A stretch of DNA of 64,000 nucleotides from Lachnospiraceae bacterium Zagget3 (GTDB taxonomy: Bacteria > Bacillota_A > Clostridia > Lachnospirales > Lachnospiraceae). The notes under the pieces are model-generated. The model saw nothing but the letters and a program-made list of their open reading frames with translations, did no database searches and had not been told where the DNA came from. The translations under genes were made by a program, and so were the position numbers. The stretch covers positions 1 to 64,000 of the forward strand of contig MSHE01000032.1 in NCBI GenBank assembly GCA_001941025.1. Reading direction: 5' to 3'. Positions 51,133 to 61,234 of this stretch are shown piece by piece (positions within the stretch are counted from its first letter, which is position 1; each line of letters starts with the position of its first letter).

Positions 51133-53550
51133 TTACTTAATAACAAGATTCACAATACGACCGGGCACATAGATTTCCTTGACAACATTCCCGTCTATCC
51201 GGCCGGCAAGCGCTTCCTTCGCAGCGGCGATGACTTCCTCTGCGGGGGCCTCCCGCCCGACGGTAATGGTCGCGCGAAGCTTGCCGTTGATCTGTACGGC
51301 GATCTCTACCGTGTCCTCCACCGTCTTTGCCTCATCATACGCCGGCCAGTCCTGTTCATAGATCCGTCCCGAAAAGCCGCATCTCTCCCAGAGTTCCTCC
51401 GTAATATGCGGCGCGACGGGATTGAGCAATGTTAACAGCGTCGCGTATTCGTCCCGCGTAACGGCCTCTTTCGCGTAAAACTCGTTGATCAACGCCATCA
51501 TCGCGGCAATCGCCGTGTTGTATTTCAGATTCTCAAAGTCCTCGGAGACTTTTTTGATCGTCTGGTGCACCTTCGTCTCCAGATCCGCGGAATAGCCCTC
51601 CTCGTCCGACACAAGATCCCGCAGGCGCCAGACGCGTTCCAGAAAACGACGGCAGCCTTTCACGCCGTCATCGGACCACGCGGCCGCGAGATCAAACGCG
51701 CCGATGAACATCTCATAGGTCCGCAGCGTATCCGCACCGTATTCGCGCACGATGTCATCCGGATTGACCACATTGCCGCGGGACTTGGACATCTTTTCCC
51801 CGTTTTCTCCAAGGATCATACCATGCGAGGTGCGCTTTTGATATGGCTCCGGGCACGGCACCACGCCCTCATCATAGAGGAACCGATGCCAAAAACGGGA
51901 ATAGAGGAGATGGAGCGTCGTATGCTCCATACCCCCATTGTACCAGTCAACCGGCATCCAGTAGGAAAGCGCCTCCGGGCTTGCCAGTGTCTCCTGGTTT
52001 TTCGGATCACAATAACGTAGAAAATACCACGATGAACCGGCCCACTGAGGCATTGTGTCCGTCTCACGCTTCGCCGGGCCGCCGCAGCACGGGCAGGTTG
52101 TATTTACCCAGTCCGTCATCGCGGCAAGCGGGGACTCGCCGTTGTCCGTCGGCATGTAGCTCTCCACCTCCGGCAGCAAAAGCGGCAGCTCGCTCTCGTC
52201 AAGAGGCACCCAGCCGCATTTTTCACAATAGACTACGGGGATCGGTTCCCCCCAGTAGCGCTGTCGGGAAAACACCCAGTCGCGCAGCTTGTAGTTGACT
52301 TTCGCTTCGCCGATCTGATGCTCCTCGAGATATTCGATCATCTTTTGTTTGGCGTCTTTTACCTCCAGCCCGTTTAAGAAGCCCGAGTTGACCAGGATTC
52401 CCGTCTCCACGTCCGTAAAAGCGGCTTCCTGTATATCGACCTCTTCGCCGTCTTTCGCGACGACCTGTACGATCGGCAGTCCGAACTTTTTCGCGAATTC
52501 CCAGTCGCGGGAGTCGTGTCCCGGCACGGCCATGATGGCACCCGTCCCGTAGCTCATAAGGACATAATCCGAAACCCAAACCGGCACCTGCTCGTTGTTG
52601 ACGGGATTGACCGCCGCGATGCCGTCGATCGCGACGCCGCTCTTTTCCTTCGCGAGTTCCGAGCGTTCAAAGTCCGATTTTGCCGCTGCCTGCGCGCGGT
52701 ATGCTTCGATTTCCTCCCAGTTCGCGATCCGGTCCCTGTATTTATCCAGATAGGGGTGCTCCGGAGAGACCACCATGTAGGTCACGCCAAAGAGCGTATC
52801 CGCGCGGGTCGTATAGATCCGGAGGACATCCCCGGTTCCCGCGATCGGAAAATCCACCTCCGCGCCGGTCGATTTGCCGATCCAGTTTTTCTGCTGTACC
52901 TTCACGCGTTCGATGTAATCCACATCGTTTAAGCCTTCCAGCAGCTTTTCTGCATAATCCGTGATCTTTAACATCCATTCGCTTTTCACTTTGCGCACGA
53001 CCGGCGAGCCGCAGCGCTCGCAGACACCGTCTACGACTTCCTCGTTCGCCAGGCCCACCTTGCAGGAGGTACACCAGTTGATCGGCATCTCCTTTTTATA
53101 GGCAAGGCCGGCTTTGAACATCTGTAAGAAGATCCACTGGGTCCAGTGATAATACTGCGGATCTGTCGTATTGATCTCGCGGTCCCAGTCAAACGAATAG
53201 CCAAGCGACTGCAGCTGGCCCTTAAAGCGCGCGATGTTGTCTCTCGTCACTTCCGCCGGATGAATCCGGTTTTGTATGGCATAGTTTTCCGTTGGCAGAC
53301 CAAACGCGTCCCATCCCATCGGAAAAAGGACGTTGTAGCCCTGCATCCTGCGCTTGCGCGAGACAATGTCAAGCGCTGTATACGGGCGTGGATGCCCTAC
53401 ATGCAGCCCCTGACCCGATGGATAGGGAAACTCCACAAGCGCGTAGTATTTCGGCTTGGAATAGTCCTCCGACGCCACGAACGCATGCTCCTCGTCCCAG
53501 ATCCTCTGCCATTTCGATTCCACCACTTTGTGATCATAGGGATCTGCCAT
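51133..53550 (-). CDS. leuS: Leucyl-tRNA synthetase
   Basis: This 805-residue class I synthetase has the HIGH-type motif in [13 protein letters not shown], the editing (CP1) domain with [13 protein letters not shown], a CPCC zinc-like knuckle and the KMSKS loop in [14 protein letters not shown] 53550 is 9 nt after AGGAGG. There is no T-box leader: only 80 nt separate it from the EF-G-like gene, and that gap contains a terminator. Confidence 0.97.
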   Translation of the reverse strand: MADPYDHKVVESKWQRIWDEEHAFVASEDYSKPKYYALVEFPYPSGQGLHVGHPRPYTALDIVSRKRRMQGYNVLFPMGWDAFGLPTENYAIQNRIHPAEVTRDNIARFKGQLQSLGYSFDWDREINTTDPQYYHWTQWIFLQMFKAGLAYKKEMPINWCTSCKVGLANEEVVDGVCERCGSPVVRKVKSEWMLKITDYAEKLLEGLNDVDYIERVKVQQKNWIGKSTGAEVDFPIAGTGDVLRIYTTRADTLFGVTYMVVSPEHPYLDKYRDRIANWEEIEAYRAQAAAKSDFERSELAKEKSGVAIDGIAAVNPVNNEQVPVWVSDYVLMSYGTGAIMAVPGHDSRDWEFAKKFGLPIVQVVAKDGEEVDIQEAAFTDVETGILVNSGFLNGLEVKDAKQKMIEYLEEHQIGEAKVNYKLRDWVFSRQRYWGEPIPVVYCEKCGWVPLDESELPLLLPEVESYMPTDNGESPLAAMTDWVNTTCPCCGGPAKRETDTMPQWAGSSWYFLRYCDPKNQETLASPEALSYWMPVDWYNGGMEHTTLHLLYSRFWHRFLYDEGVVPCPEPYQKRTSHGMILGENGEKMSKSRGNVVNPDDIVREYGADTLRTYEMFIGAFDLAAAWSDDGVKGCRRFLERVWRLRDLVSDEEGYSADLETKVHQTIKKVSEDFENLKYNTAIAAMMALINEFYAKEAVTRDEYATLLTLLNPVAPHITEELWERCGFSGRIYEQDWPAYDEAKTVEDTVEIAVQINGKLRATITVGREAPAEEVIAAAKEALAGRIDGNVVKEIYVPGRIVNLVIK

Positions 53551-53565
53551 ACTTACTGCCTCCTG

Positions 53566-53595
53566 AAAAAAGGGGAAGGCCATGCGGGTTTCCCC
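53566..53595 (-). terminator. Terminator between the EF-G paralogue and leuS
   Basis: On the minus strand GGGGAA (53595-53590) pairs with TTCCCC (53577-53572) followed by T6 (53571-53566). A second small stem CGTGG/CCACG lies just before it (53613-53596). Confidence 0.7.
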
Positions 53596-53630
53596 CGTGG
53601 TCTCCCCCCCACGTACTATTTCCCTTGCTT

Positions 53631-55712
53631 CTACTTTTCTTCCTCCGAAGCCCGCGCGGCGATTTCTTTCTCCTGCACATCGGAAGGAGCCTGTTCGTAG
53701 CGCGCGAATTCATACGAGAACGTACCGGCCCCGCCCGTCATGGAGCGCAGGTCCGTATTGTAGCCGTACAACTCGGATGTCGGAATATCCGCAAGAATCT
53801 CCTGCTTTCCGCCCTCGACCGGATTCATGCCCAGCACTCTGCCGCGGCGCTTGTTTAAGTCGCCCATAATGTCTCCGGTATAGGCATCCGGCACGACCAC
53901 TCTTAACGAAGAGATCGGCTCAAGAAGCACTGGCGAAGCATCCATAAAACCCTGCTTAAACGCGTTTACCGTTGCCGTCTTAAACGCCATCTCGGACGAA
54001 TCGACCGGATGATACGAACCATCGTAGAGAACCGCCTTCACGCCAACCACAGGATAGCCGGCCACAGGGCCTTTCTCAACACTTTCTATAATGCCCTTTT
54101 CCACAGCCGGATAATAATTTTTCGGCACGGTTCCGCCGACCACGGTCTGCTCAAAGATATACGGCGTATCCAGATCGCCCGAAGGCTCGAACGTCATCTT
54201 CACATGCCCGTACTGGCCGTGACCGCCGGTCTGCTTTTTGTGTTTGTACTCCGCGTCGGACTGCTTGCGGATCGTTTCACGGAACGCCACCTTCGGCTTT
54301 TCCAGTGCCACATCTACTTTATAGATATTCTTTAACTTGCTTACCACCACATCCAGCTGTTGATCGCCGATGCCGTACAGCAGGGTCTGGTGATTCGCGC
54401 CATCGTTGACCACTTTTAATGTCATGTCCTCCTGCATCAGCTTCTGGAGAGACTGGGAGACTTTATCCACGTCCTGCTTATTAACCGCGGAATAACTCAT
54501 GTAGGTATAAGGGGTCGAGATAACGGTCGGAATGTATTTGATCGGCGTCGCCTTCGTGGAAAGCGTGTCGGTCGTCTGCACTTTATTTAATTTTGCCAGC
54601 GCGCCGATATCCCCGGCATGAAGTTCCGGCACCTCCATCGGCTTGTTTCCGCACAGGACATACACTTTGCCGATCTTGTCATCCATGCCGCGTTCTTCGT
54701 TATAGAGGACATCATCCGTTTTGATCACACCGGAACACACCTTGATCATGGAATATTTCCCGATAAACGGGTCCACAATTGTCTTAAAAACATAGGCGCT
54801 CTTCGGTTTCGAGAAGTCGAAGTCCGCGTCGAAGGTCTCGTTGGACTTTGTGTTGATGCCCTTGCACTCCAGTTTATCCGGACCCGGAAGATACTTTACA
54901 ATATCGTCAAGGAGCGTATACACGCCCTGCGCGTTAATGCCGCTTGCCACGGAGATCGGAACGATGGAGCCGTCCTGCACGCTCACGCGCAGCGCCTGCC
55001 GGATCTCATCCTCGGAGAACTCCTCGCCGTCAAAGTAACGGTCCATGAGTTCCTCACTCGTCTCCGCCACGGCCTCCACGAGCGCCTCGCGCAGGGGCTC
55101 GAGTCTGGGAATTGCCTCTTCCGGCATATCGGCCGGAATCACGTTCGCGTTGCGGTCCCACTTGTGCGCTTCTTTTGAAATAACATTGATAAAACCGACG
55201 AATTTTTCATTTTCACGAAGGGGAATGTGGAACGGCGCGATCTTGTTGCCGTAGAGACCCTGCATCTCTTCCACCACACGGTGGAAACTGGCATTGTCGT
55301 CGTCCATGTCGGTCACACAGATCAGTCGGGGCAGATTATATTTTTCACAGATCTCCCAGGCTTTTTGCGTGCCTACTTCCACGCCGGCCTTGCCGTCAAC
55401 CACAATGACAGCGCCATCCGCGGCGGAAACAGCCTCTTCCACCTCACCAACGAAATCGAAAAAGCCGGGTGTGTCGAGAACATTGATCTTCACTTCTCCC
55501 CACTCCACCGGAACGATCGACGTGCTGATTGAAAATCCACGCTTTTGCTCCTCCTTGTCGTAATCGCTGATGGTGTTGCCGTCGTCGACTTTCCCCATAC
55601 GGCTCGCCAGCCCGGAAAGGTACGCCATAGCCTCGACAATCGTCGTCTTTCCGGCGCCGCCGTGTCCGAGCAGCACCACGTTTCGGATCTTGTCCGTCGT
55701 GTAAACTTTCAT
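53631..55712 (-). CDS. EF-G paralogue (translation-factor GTPase)
   Basis: This 693-residue protein is collinear with elongation factor G: P-loop GHGGAGKT (16-23), DTPG at 80-83, domain II, and the C-terminal domains with [11 protein letters not shown] and RRGRVLGM. The guanine-specificity motif NKxD is TDMD (134-137), and the switch I RGITI is RGFSIST. It is therefore one of the EF-G-like paralogues of Clostridia, not necessarily the main translocase; nucleotide preference may differ. ATG 55712 follows GGAGG by 8 nt. It has its own promoter and terminator. Confidence 0.85.
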   Translation of the reverse strand: MKVYTTDKIRNVVLLGHGGAGKTTIVEAMAYLSGLASRMGKVDDGNTISDYDKEEQKRGFSISTSIVPVEWGEVKINVLDTPGFFDFVGEVEEAVSAADGAVIVVDGKAGVEVGTQKAWEICEKYNLPRLICVTDMDDDNASFHRVVEEMQGLYGNKIAPFHIPLRENEKFVGFINVISKEAHKWDRNANVIPADMPEEAIPRLEPLREALVEAVAETSEELMDRYFDGEEFSEDEIRQALRVSVQDGSIVPISVASGINAQGVYTLLDDIVKYLPGPDKLECKGINTKSNETFDADFDFSKPKSAYVFKTIVDPFIGKYSMIKVCSGVIKTDDVLYNEERGMDDKIGKVYVLCGNKPMEVPELHAGDIGALAKLNKVQTTDTLSTKATPIKYIPTVISTPYTYMSYSAVNKQDVDKVSQSLQKLMQEDMTLKVVNDGANHQTLLYGIGDQQLDVVVSKLKNIYKVDVALEKPKVAFRETIRKQSDAEYKHKKQTGGHGQYGHVKMTFEPSGDLDTPYIFEQTVVGGTVPKNYYPAVEKGIIESVEKGPVAGYPVVGVKAVLYDGSYHPVDSSEMAFKTATVNAFKQGFMDASPVLLEPISSLRVVVPDAYTGDIMGDLNKRRGRVLGMNPVEGGKQEILADIPTSELYGYNTDLRSMTGGAGTFSYEFARYEQAPSDVQEKEIAARASEEEK

Positions 55713-55785
55713 CGATTTTTCCTCCAGATAATTGATCAAATGATGCGCGAACCGCCAGAAACACTTAAGTCCGCACTTATCATTT

Positions 55786-55814
55786 ATTCTACTAGACTTT
55801 TCCTGTTTTTGCAA
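55786..55814 (-). promoter_or_regulatory. Promoter of the EF-G paralogue
   Basis: On the minus strand TTGCAA (55814-55809) and TAGAAT (55791-55786) are 17 nt apart, 73 nt before the start codon. Confidence 0.65.
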
Positions 55815-55869
55815 CCGCTTTATGCTTCGTTGCGGCGGGAAAAATTCGATGAATAATCTTTGGAAATTG

Positions 55870-55878
55870 TGGTATACT
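55870..55878 (+). promoter_or_regulatory. Extended -10 of tyrA
   Basis: TGG-TATACT (55870-55878) is an extended -10 with no good -35, 56 nt before the tyrA start and divergent from the EF-G paralogue promoter. Confidence 0.45.
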
Positions 55879-55933
55879 TGGATACATAAGAAACAGGATT
55901 CCCAAAATTACCCGAAAAAAGGAAGAATGATTT

Positions 55934-57028
55934 ATGAACCCGAAAAAAATCGGTTTTATCGGCCTCGGTTTGATCGGCGGCTCCATCGCGAAGACGATCC
56001 GCAGGGTCTATCCGGAGACCGAACTGATCGCTTATAAACCAAACACAGGCGACCTGGCACTCGCCGTCGCCGAGGGTGTGCTCTCGGAAGCATGTGACGG
56101 CATCACGGATGCCTTTTCGGACTGTGACATCATCTTCCTCTGCGCCCCGGTCCTGGACAACAACACCTATCTGGAACGACTGGACGCGCTGGTAACCGGC
56201 AATATGCTGATCACGGATGTGGGAAGCGTAAAAAGCGGGATCCACGAAGCCGTCGTCACTTACCCGGAGCTCGCGCGGCATTTTATTGGAGGCCATCCGA
56301 TGTGCGGCACGGAGAAGAAAGGCTATGAAAACGCGACGGCCTACATGCTGGAAAATGCCTATTATGTGCTGACACCGACGCCGACGGTCCAGGAGGAGCT
56401 CGTCTCGACGTTCGCGGCATTTATCCGAAGCATCGGCGCACTGCCGCTTGTTCTGGACAGCGGCAAACACGACTTCGCGGTCGGTTCCATCAGCCACCTG
56501 CCCACGGTGATCGCTTCGACACTGGTCAACCTTGTGCGCGACTTAGACGACGATGGCGAAACGCTTCGTACGATCGCGGCCGGCGGCTTCCGCGACATCA
56601 CGCGGATCGCCTCCTCCGACCCGACCATGTGGGAAAACATCTGCGTGGCCAACCGGGATCAGATCCTGGACCTGATCGATGCCTATGTCGCCGCCATGCA
56701 GGAGACACGCTCCACGATCGCGGAAGGCGACGCGGACGAGATCCGGGACTTTTTCGGCACAGCCAAGGAGTACCGCGACTCGATCTACATTTCAAACGGC
56801 GCGCTGCATCCCGTCTATCAACTCTTTATCGACCTGATCGACGAGGCGGGTGGGATCGCGACGATCGCCACGATCCTCGCGACAAACGGCATCAATATCA
56901 AAAATATCGGGATCATCCACAACCGCGAGTTTCAGCAGGGTGTTTTGCAGGTGGAGTTTTATGATCAACCGTCCTTTGATAACGCGGTTGCGCTTTTAAC
57001 GCGGCATCACTATAATGTGTATGAATGA
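55934..57028 (+). CDS. tyrA: Prephenate dehydrogenase with ACT domain
   Basis: This 364-residue enzyme oxidatively decarboxylates prephenate to 4-hydroxyphenylpyruvate for tyrosine. GLGLIGGS (10-17) is the NAD loop, GGHPMCGTEKKG holds catalytic and substrate residues, SHLPTV the dehydrogenase helix, and an ACT domain starts near residue 295 (AGGIATIATILATNGINIKNIGI). It would use the prephenate produced by the chorismate mutase at 12445. It is monocistronic on the plus strand. Confidence 0.95.
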   Translation: MNPKKIGFIGLGLIGGSIAKTIRRVYPETELIAYKPNTGDLALAVAEGVLSEACDGITDAFSDCDIIFLCAPVLDNNTYLERLDALVTGNMLITDVGSVKSGIHEAVVTYPELARHFIGGHPMCGTEKKGYENATAYMLENAYYVLTPTPTVQEELVSTFAAFIRSIGALPLVLDSGKHDFAVGSISHLPTVIASTLVNLVRDLDDDGETLRTIAAGGFRDITRIASSDPTMWENICVANRDQILDLIDAYVAAMQETRSTIAEGDADEIRDFFGTAKEYRDSIYISNGALHPVYQLFIDLIDEAGGIATIATILATNGINIKNIGIIHNREFQQGVLQVEFYDQPSFDNAVALLTRHHYNVYE

Positions 57029-57052
57029 CACAAAAAAATATGAAAGGAAGGC

Positions 57053-57081
57053 TTGCAATCCTTCCATCGATAAAGTATGAT
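57053..57081 (+). promoter_or_regulatory. Promoter of tRNA-Val
   Basis: TTGCAA (57053-57058) and TATGAT (57076-57081) are 17 nt apart, ending 9 nt before the tRNA. Confidence 0.65.
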
Positions 57082-57090
57082 ATAACTCAC

Positions 57091-57163
57091 GGGGTCATAG
57101 CTCAGCTGGGAGAGCAACTGCTTGACGTGTAGTAGGTCGCAGGTTCGAGTCCTGTTGACCCCA
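57091..57163 (+). tRNA. tRNA-Val (anticodon GAC)
   Basis: GGGGTCA/TGACCCC acceptor stem, GCTC/GAGC D-stem, ACTGC/GTAGT anticodon stem around TTGACGT giving anticodon GAC, variable AGGTC, and T-stem GCAGG/CCTGT around TTCGAGT. The discriminator is A at 57163 and CCA is not encoded. Confidence 0.93.
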
Positions 57164-57170
57164 CTTTTAT

Positions 57171-57218
57171 AAAAGCTGTTACGAAAAGCAGGGTTTTTGG
57201 CTGTGTAACAGCTTTTTT
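57171..57218 (+). terminator. Terminator of tRNA-Val
   Basis: AAAAGCTGTTAC (57171-57182) pairs perfectly with GTAACAGCTTTT (57205-57216), followed by more T. It makes tRNA-Val a single-gene unit. Confidence 0.9.
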
Positions 57219-57281
57219 CGCGCTCTTTTACTTTAAAAGGGGAAAAGGCCAATATCCGGATCAATTATGCGAAAACCGAAT

Positions 57282-57310
57282 TTGCCAGAAGCGCGCCCTG
57301 CGTGTATAGT
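57282..57310 (+). promoter_or_regulatory. Promoter of the TRAP binding-protein gene
   Basis: TTGCCA (57282-57287) and TATAGT (57305-57310) are exactly 17 nt apart, 53 nt before the start codon. Confidence 0.7.
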
Positions 57311-57363
57311 ATTTATAAGCATAAAGGGATCAATACAAACTACCATTTTCAGGGGAGGCTGTT

Positions 57364-58461
57364 GTGAAAAAGAAAGTCTTATCCATCATTTTCGTGAGCG
57401 CGCTCGTCGCCTCTCTGGGAGCACTGGCGGGCTGCAGCAACAGTAACGAATCCGAGTCCGGTGATGAGAAAACCGAGAAGGAAGAGGCCGAGAACTCGGC
57501 ATATGACTTAAGCGATCTGGGCGATGAGACATATACACTGGTCGTCACCTCACATGACCCGGAGGATTCCGCGACAGGAACGTTCTTAAACAACTGGGCG
57601 GACTCCATTGAGGAGGCTTCTGACGGACATCTGGAGATCGATGTATACCACGGGGGCACCATTGCCGACGAAACCGAAACGATCGACGCGGTGAAGGATG
57701 GAATCGCCGACATTGGATGGGGCGTCCAATCGTTCTATGCCGATATGTTCCCGGTAACGGAAGTGTTCATGCTGCCGATGATCGAGATTGAAAGCGCGAC
57801 GCAGGGATCTGAAGCGATCTGGGATTTTTATAACAGCACGGACTATATGGCAGACGAATATGCGGACTATCACGTTTTACTGCTTCACACCAACTGCCAG
57901 TCCCCCATCTCGCTGTTAAAAAAGCAGGTCGAGGAAGTCAGTGAATTTGATGGCATGCATGTCCGTGGCAATGCCGGACCGCCGACTACATTTATTCAGG
58001 ATATGGGCGCAACATCGGTGGCCATACCCATCAACAACCTGTATGAGGCAGCCTCCAGCTCTTTAGACGGGTTCATTACGGACTGGCACGCGATCAGCAC
58101 GTTTAAGCTGGACGATGTCATCAAGTACTATCTGGATGAAAATGTCGGGATCTCCACTTACTTCCTGCTGATGAACAAGGATTCCTATGAAAAGCTTCCA
58201 GATGTCCTCCAAGAAATCCTGGACGACAAATCCGCGGAAGCGATTCAATACACGGACGCCTGGGATGAGGTGGCAGAAACCATCAAAGCCCAGGTCGAAG
58301 AAGAGGGAAAAGTCTATACCCTGAATGAGGAAGAGCACGCGAAATTGGAAAATATCGCGCAGGAAACCATTGAACAGTGGATCGAAAAAATGGACGAGCT
58401 CGGCTATGACGGCCAGGCCATCTATGCCGACGCGGCAGAATACATCGACAAAGCGAAATAA
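57364..58461 (+). CDS. TRAP-transporter substrate-binding lipoprotein (DctP type), GTG start
   Basis: This 365-residue lipoprotein has a signal peptide with lipobox LAGC (C24) and a Ser/Glu-rich linker. The DctP fold follows, with GGTIADETETIDAVKDGIADIGWG, VRGNAGPPTTFIQDMGATSVAIP and DGFITDWHAI around the ligand arginine. It should capture an organic acid outside the cell for a DctQM permease, but no permease genes are near and it is flanked by terminators. GTG 57364 follows GGGGAGG. Confidence 0.88.
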   Translation: MKKKVLSIIFVSALVASLGALAGCSNSNESESGDEKTEKEEAENSAYDLSDLGDETYTLVVTSHDPEDSATGTFLNNWADSIEEASDGHLEIDVYHGGTIADETETIDAVKDGIADIGWGVQSFYADMFPVTEVFMLPMIEIESATQGSEAIWDFYNSTDYMADEYADYHVLLLHTNCQSPISLLKKQVEEVSEFDGMHVRGNAGPPTTFIQDMGATSVAIPINNLYEAASSSLDGFITDWHAISTFKLDDVIKYYLDENVGISTYFLLMNKDSYEKLPDVLQEILDDKSAEAIQYTDAWDEVAETIKAQVEEEGKVYTLNEEEHAKLENIAQETIEQWIEKMDELGYDGQAIYADAAEYIDKAK

Positions 58462-58489
58462 TTGAAAGGGAACTTTGCGGCAGCATAAA

Positions 58490-58530
58490 GAAAGCCGGGA
58501 TCAGATCATTTATGATCGTTCCCGGCTTTC
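58490..58530. terminator. Bidirectional terminator between converging lipoprotein genes
   Basis: GAAAGCCGGGA (58490-58500) pairs perfectly with TCCCGGCTTTC (58520-58530), with an inner GATCA/TGATC stem. Confidence 0.8.
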
Positions 58531-58571
58531 GTCGTGCTTAAATGTGAACAAATTCGACAAACTTGTACTGA

Positions 58572-59588
58572 TTACGGATTACAGGTGCCGCACGGACTGT
58601 ATCCCTGCGCGATCAGATCGGAGCGGCTGCCGGTATATTCCTGCTTGTTGCGTTCGCTGATCTCCGAGACGCCCTCACAGTCCGGCCGATGGAACTTCAT
58701 CGAATTCGTATTGAGAATGTAGGTGCCTTCCGTATCGGATGCGGAAGTTTCCGAAAAATTGGTGGTTCCGGAAGAATCGGCGGTTCCGGAAGAATCGGAG
58801 GCTAGCCAGTTATCTCCGGTAGCATAGTCGATCGTAACACCCGGCTGTACGTTATAGGCATAGACACAGTAACAGATCCCGTCGCCCTCATCTTCCACCG
58901 AGTAAGCCTCCATCACGGCACCGCGCGCCACGAGGTCGTCCCCTTCAAAGAGCGGCGTGACACGATAGAGCACGTGGTTGCCTGTCTCCTTCACATAGTC
59001 CGTCACCATGTTCTCAAAATCCTGCATCCCGTCTATGTTAAAGTAGCGGGTTCCGGTGATCAGGTTCTTTTCGTTGGCGTTCTCTCCCGCCAACTCATGC
59101 GCGATCAGGTGACAGCGGTTGTAAAGAGACTCGCCGTCCACAAAATCGTAACGGCTGCTTTGCCATCCGGTCGGATGGATCTCACTGATGTCCCCGCGTT
59201 TTTCGGTGGGCATGAGTTCCTGGCAGATGTTCGCGTACGCCGTGCCGCAGCGCCCGAGCTCATCCAGATCGGAATACTCCTCAAAGACATCGGTTGTCTT
59301 TTCCTCGTCGGAGAAAAACGGTACATTGTCGTTTAAAACGATCCAGGCGTCTCCGTCATAATCCGGAATCTCATCGAGGGATACCGCGATCTCCGAAGAT
59401 TTCGCCAGGCGGTCCTCGCCGGACAGAGATCCGTTTTCGGTGGAAGCGGTTTCCGCGTTTGCGGATTCCTCTGTTGCGGCGGAGTTATCAGAGCCGGTCG
59501 TACCCGTGCTACCCGATCCGCAGCCGGCCATCCCGAGCAGCGCCGCAAGGGCAAGCGGCAGAAACGATTTTATAACAGCCTTTTTCAT
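58572..59588 (-). CDS. DNA/RNA non-specific endonuclease-like lipoprotein
   Basis: This 338-residue lipoprotein (lipobox MAGC, C23) has an acidic/Ser-Thr linker and an EndA/NucA-type beta-beta-metal core: LDELGRCGTAYANI, then NRCHLIAHELAGENANEKNLITGTRYFN. The catalytic H160 and metal N170/N175 region are kept, but the usual DRGH reads NRCH. The C-terminal 45 residues (MKFHRPDCEGV, GYSPCGTCNP) look like an Ada-type zinc-binding module. Outside the cell it could degrade DNA for nutrition or DNA uptake. Confidence 0.82.
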   Translation of the reverse strand: MKKAVIKSFLPLALAALLGMAGCGSGSTGTTGSDNSAATEESANAETASTENGSLSGEDRLAKSSEIAVSLDEIPDYDGDAWIVLNDNVPFFSDEEKTTDVFEEYSDLDELGRCGTAYANICQELMPTEKRGDISEIHPTGWQSSRYDFVDGESLYNRCHLIAHELAGENANEKNLITGTRYFNIDGMQDFENMVTDYVKETGNHVLYRVTPLFEGDDLVARGAVMEAYSVEDEGDGICYCVYAYNVQPGVTIDYATGDNWLASDSSGTADSSGTTNFSETSASDTEGTYILNTNSMKFHRPDCEGVSEISERNKQEYTGSRSDLIAQGYSPCGTCNP

Positions 59589-59626
59589 TTTATATGTCTT
59601 ATCCTTTCGTATTCGTATTTTTATTC

Positions 59627-59655
59627 ATCTTATCATGCAGCGCCCCTCGGTGCAA
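59627..59655 (-). promoter_or_regulatory. Promoter of the nuclease-like lipoprotein gene
   Basis: On the minus strand TTGCAC (59655-59650) and TAAGAT (59632-59627) are 17 nt apart. Confidence 0.55.
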
Positions 59656-59686
59656 ACAGATAAGTGAAACGATGCGATTTTTACAT

Positions 59687-59715
59687 TTTACAAATACTCT
59701 TATTTCGGATATAAT
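59687..59715 (+). promoter_or_regulatory. Strong promoter of the small charged protein
   Basis: TTTACA (59687-59692) and TATAAT (59710-59715) are 17 nt apart, in an A+T-rich setting that often marks high expression. Confidence 0.75.
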
Positions 59716-59754
59716 GAAACAAGTAAAATTAAAATACCGAAGGAGGGAACAAAA

Positions 59755-59973
59755 ATGGATGGAAAGAAAATTATTGAAGAAGGCGAAAAGTTATTCAAAG
59801 AAGGCGGCGGGGAATTAAAGGACGCCGCATCCAAGCTTGCAAGCGGGATGCATAAGGAGAAGGACGAAGCGGAAAAAGATGTTTCCGAAGCGAAGGAAAC
59901 CGCTTCCGAAAACAAAGAGCATGCAGGCGGCGGATTAAAAGATCTGGCGGAGAAATTCAAAAAAGAAGATTAA
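59755..59973 (+). CDS. Small highly charged helical protein (72 aa)
   Basis: I recognise no named family. The 72 residues are mostly Lys, Glu, Ala and Gly with no cysteine, no tryptophan and no membrane segment. The pattern (KKIIEEGEKLFKEGGGELKDAA) suggests amphipathic helices broken by glycines, resembling stress or LEA-like small proteins. A near-consensus promoter, an excellent AGGAGGG ribosome-binding site and its own terminator argue that it is real and abundant. Confidence 0.75.
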   Translation: MDGKKIIEEGEKLFKEGGGELKDAASKLASGMHKEKDEAEKDVSEAKETASENKEHAGGGLKDLAEKFKKED

Positions 59974-59980
59974 ACACGAT

Positions 59981-60034
59981 AAGGAGGCGGTCGCACCGGA
60001 TAAAAAATAAGAAGGTCGGCTGCCTCCTTTTCAG
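59981..60034 (+). terminator. Terminator of the small charged protein gene
   Basis: AAGGAGGC (59981-59988) pairs with GCCTCCTT (60022-60029), followed by TTTC. The loop is long, about 33 nt. Confidence 0.6.
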
Positions 60035-60091
60035 TAACCGGCGGCAGCCATACAACCATGGGTGGTCAGAAGTCCCCACTTTAATCAATGA

Positions 60092-60119
60092 CGGAGCGGC
60101 ACACGCCGCTCCGGTTTTT
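60092..60119. terminator. Strong stem-loop after queA
   Basis: CGGAGCGGC, ACAC loop, GCCGCTCCG, then GTTTTT on the plus strand. It lies just after the queA stop and would act as a second plus-strand terminator and as a 3' hairpin for queA. Confidence 0.7.
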
Positions 60120-60120
60120 A

Positions 60121-61194
60121 CTAAATGAGTGAAGTAAGCAGCATCGCATCTCCGAACGAAAAAAAGCGATACTCCTCTCTCACGGCCTCCTCGTAGGCGG
60201 CCAGGATGTGTTCCCGCCCGGCAAACGCGGAGACGAGCATAAGAAGCGTCGACTCCGGCAGATGAAAATTCGTGATCAGCGCGTCGGTCAGTTTGAACTC
60301 GTATCCGGGATAGATAAAGATATCGGTCCAGCCGCTGGCCGGAAGAATTTCCCAATCAGAGTCGGCCGATTCCGCTGGATCCTGTGCGTCCAGCACACGT
60401 TGCGCTGCCGCTTCGATCGTCCGGCAGCTCGTCGTGCCGACGCAAACCACTCTCCCGCCGCCCGCGTGCGCGCGGTTTATTTTTTCGGCCGCGTCCGCGT
60501 CGATCTCATAGTACTCCGCGTGCATATGATGATCGGCGATCTCCTCTTCTTTTACGGGGCGAAATGTCCCGAGTCCCACATGCAGCGTGATCTCGGCGAT
60601 GTCGACGCCTTTCTCCCGCACCTCCGCCAGCAGTTCCGGCGTAAAATGCAGGCCCGCCGTCGGCGCGGCCGCAGAGCCGTCAACCTTCGCGTAAACGGTC
60701 TGGTAACGGTTCTGATCCTTTAATTCGTGTGTAATATAGGGCGGCAGCGGCATCTGTCCGAGCGCGTCAAGGATCTCCTCGAAAATTCCATCATAAGAAA
60801 ACCGTATCTGCCGGTTTCCTTCCTCGAGAACATCCAGCACTTCCCCCACGAGCAACCCTTCCCCGAATACGATCCGCGTTCCGGGCCGGGCCTTTTTCCC
60901 GGGACGGACAAGCGTCTCCCAGGTATCCGCGTCCAGGCGTTTCAGCAAAAGGATCTCGATCGCCGCGCCGGTTTCCTCCCGCACACCAAAAAGACGCGCC
61001 GGAATGACGCGGGTATTATTTAAAACCAGGCAGTCGCCCGGTTTTAAATAGTTTGTGATCTGTTTAAATACACTGTGCTCCCACTTCCCCGTCTCCCGGT
61101 CCAGAACAAGCAGGCGGGAGGCGCTGCGATCCTCCAGAGGATCCTGAGCGATCAACTCCTTCGGGAGCGCATAGTTGAAATCACTTGTCTTCAT
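60121..61194 (-). CDS. queA: S-adenosylmethionine:tRNA ribosyltransferase-isomerase
   Basis: This 357-residue enzyme makes epoxyqueuosine in tRNA by transferring the ribosyl group of [51 protein letters not shown] and THVGLGTF-like [11 protein letters not shown] are diagnostic. ATG 61194 is chosen for AGGAG; the longer frame upstream has no site. pheT lies 40 nt upstream. Confidence 0.97.
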   Translation of the reverse strand: MKTSDFNYALPKELIAQDPLEDRSASRLLVLDRETGKWEHSVFKQITNYLKPGDCLVLNNTRVIPARLFGVREETGAAIEILLLKRLDADTWETLVRPGKKARPGTRIVFGEGLLVGEVLDVLEEGNRQIRFSYDGIFEEILDALGQMPLPPYITHELKDQNRYQTVYAKVDGSAAAPTAGLHFTPELLAEVREKGVDIAEITLHVGLGTFRPVKEEEIADHHMHAEYYEIDADAAEKINRAHAGGGRVVCVGTTSCRTIEAAAQRVLDAQDPAESADSDWEILPASGWTDIFIYPGYEFKLTDALITNFHLPESTLLMLVSAFAGREHILAAYEEAVREEYRFFSFGDAMLLTSLI

Positions 61195-61234
61195 GCTCTC
61201 TCCTGGCGCGCGGTCCCTTTCCGGCACACGCTCG

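Noticed and set aside
53551..53630. T-box leader for leuS
   Set aside because: The gap is only 80 nt, holds a simple terminator, and shows neither a T-box motif nor a specifier stem.
59974..60120. Small RNA between two terminators downstream of the small charged protein
   Set aside because: No promoter-like sequence was found inside this 147-nt stretch on the plus strand; the second hairpin can be explained as a queA 3' hairpin or back-up terminator.
59957..60355. 132-codon minus-strand frame overlapping the queA 3' end
   Set aside because: It overlaps queA and two stem-loops, and shows no family resemblance.
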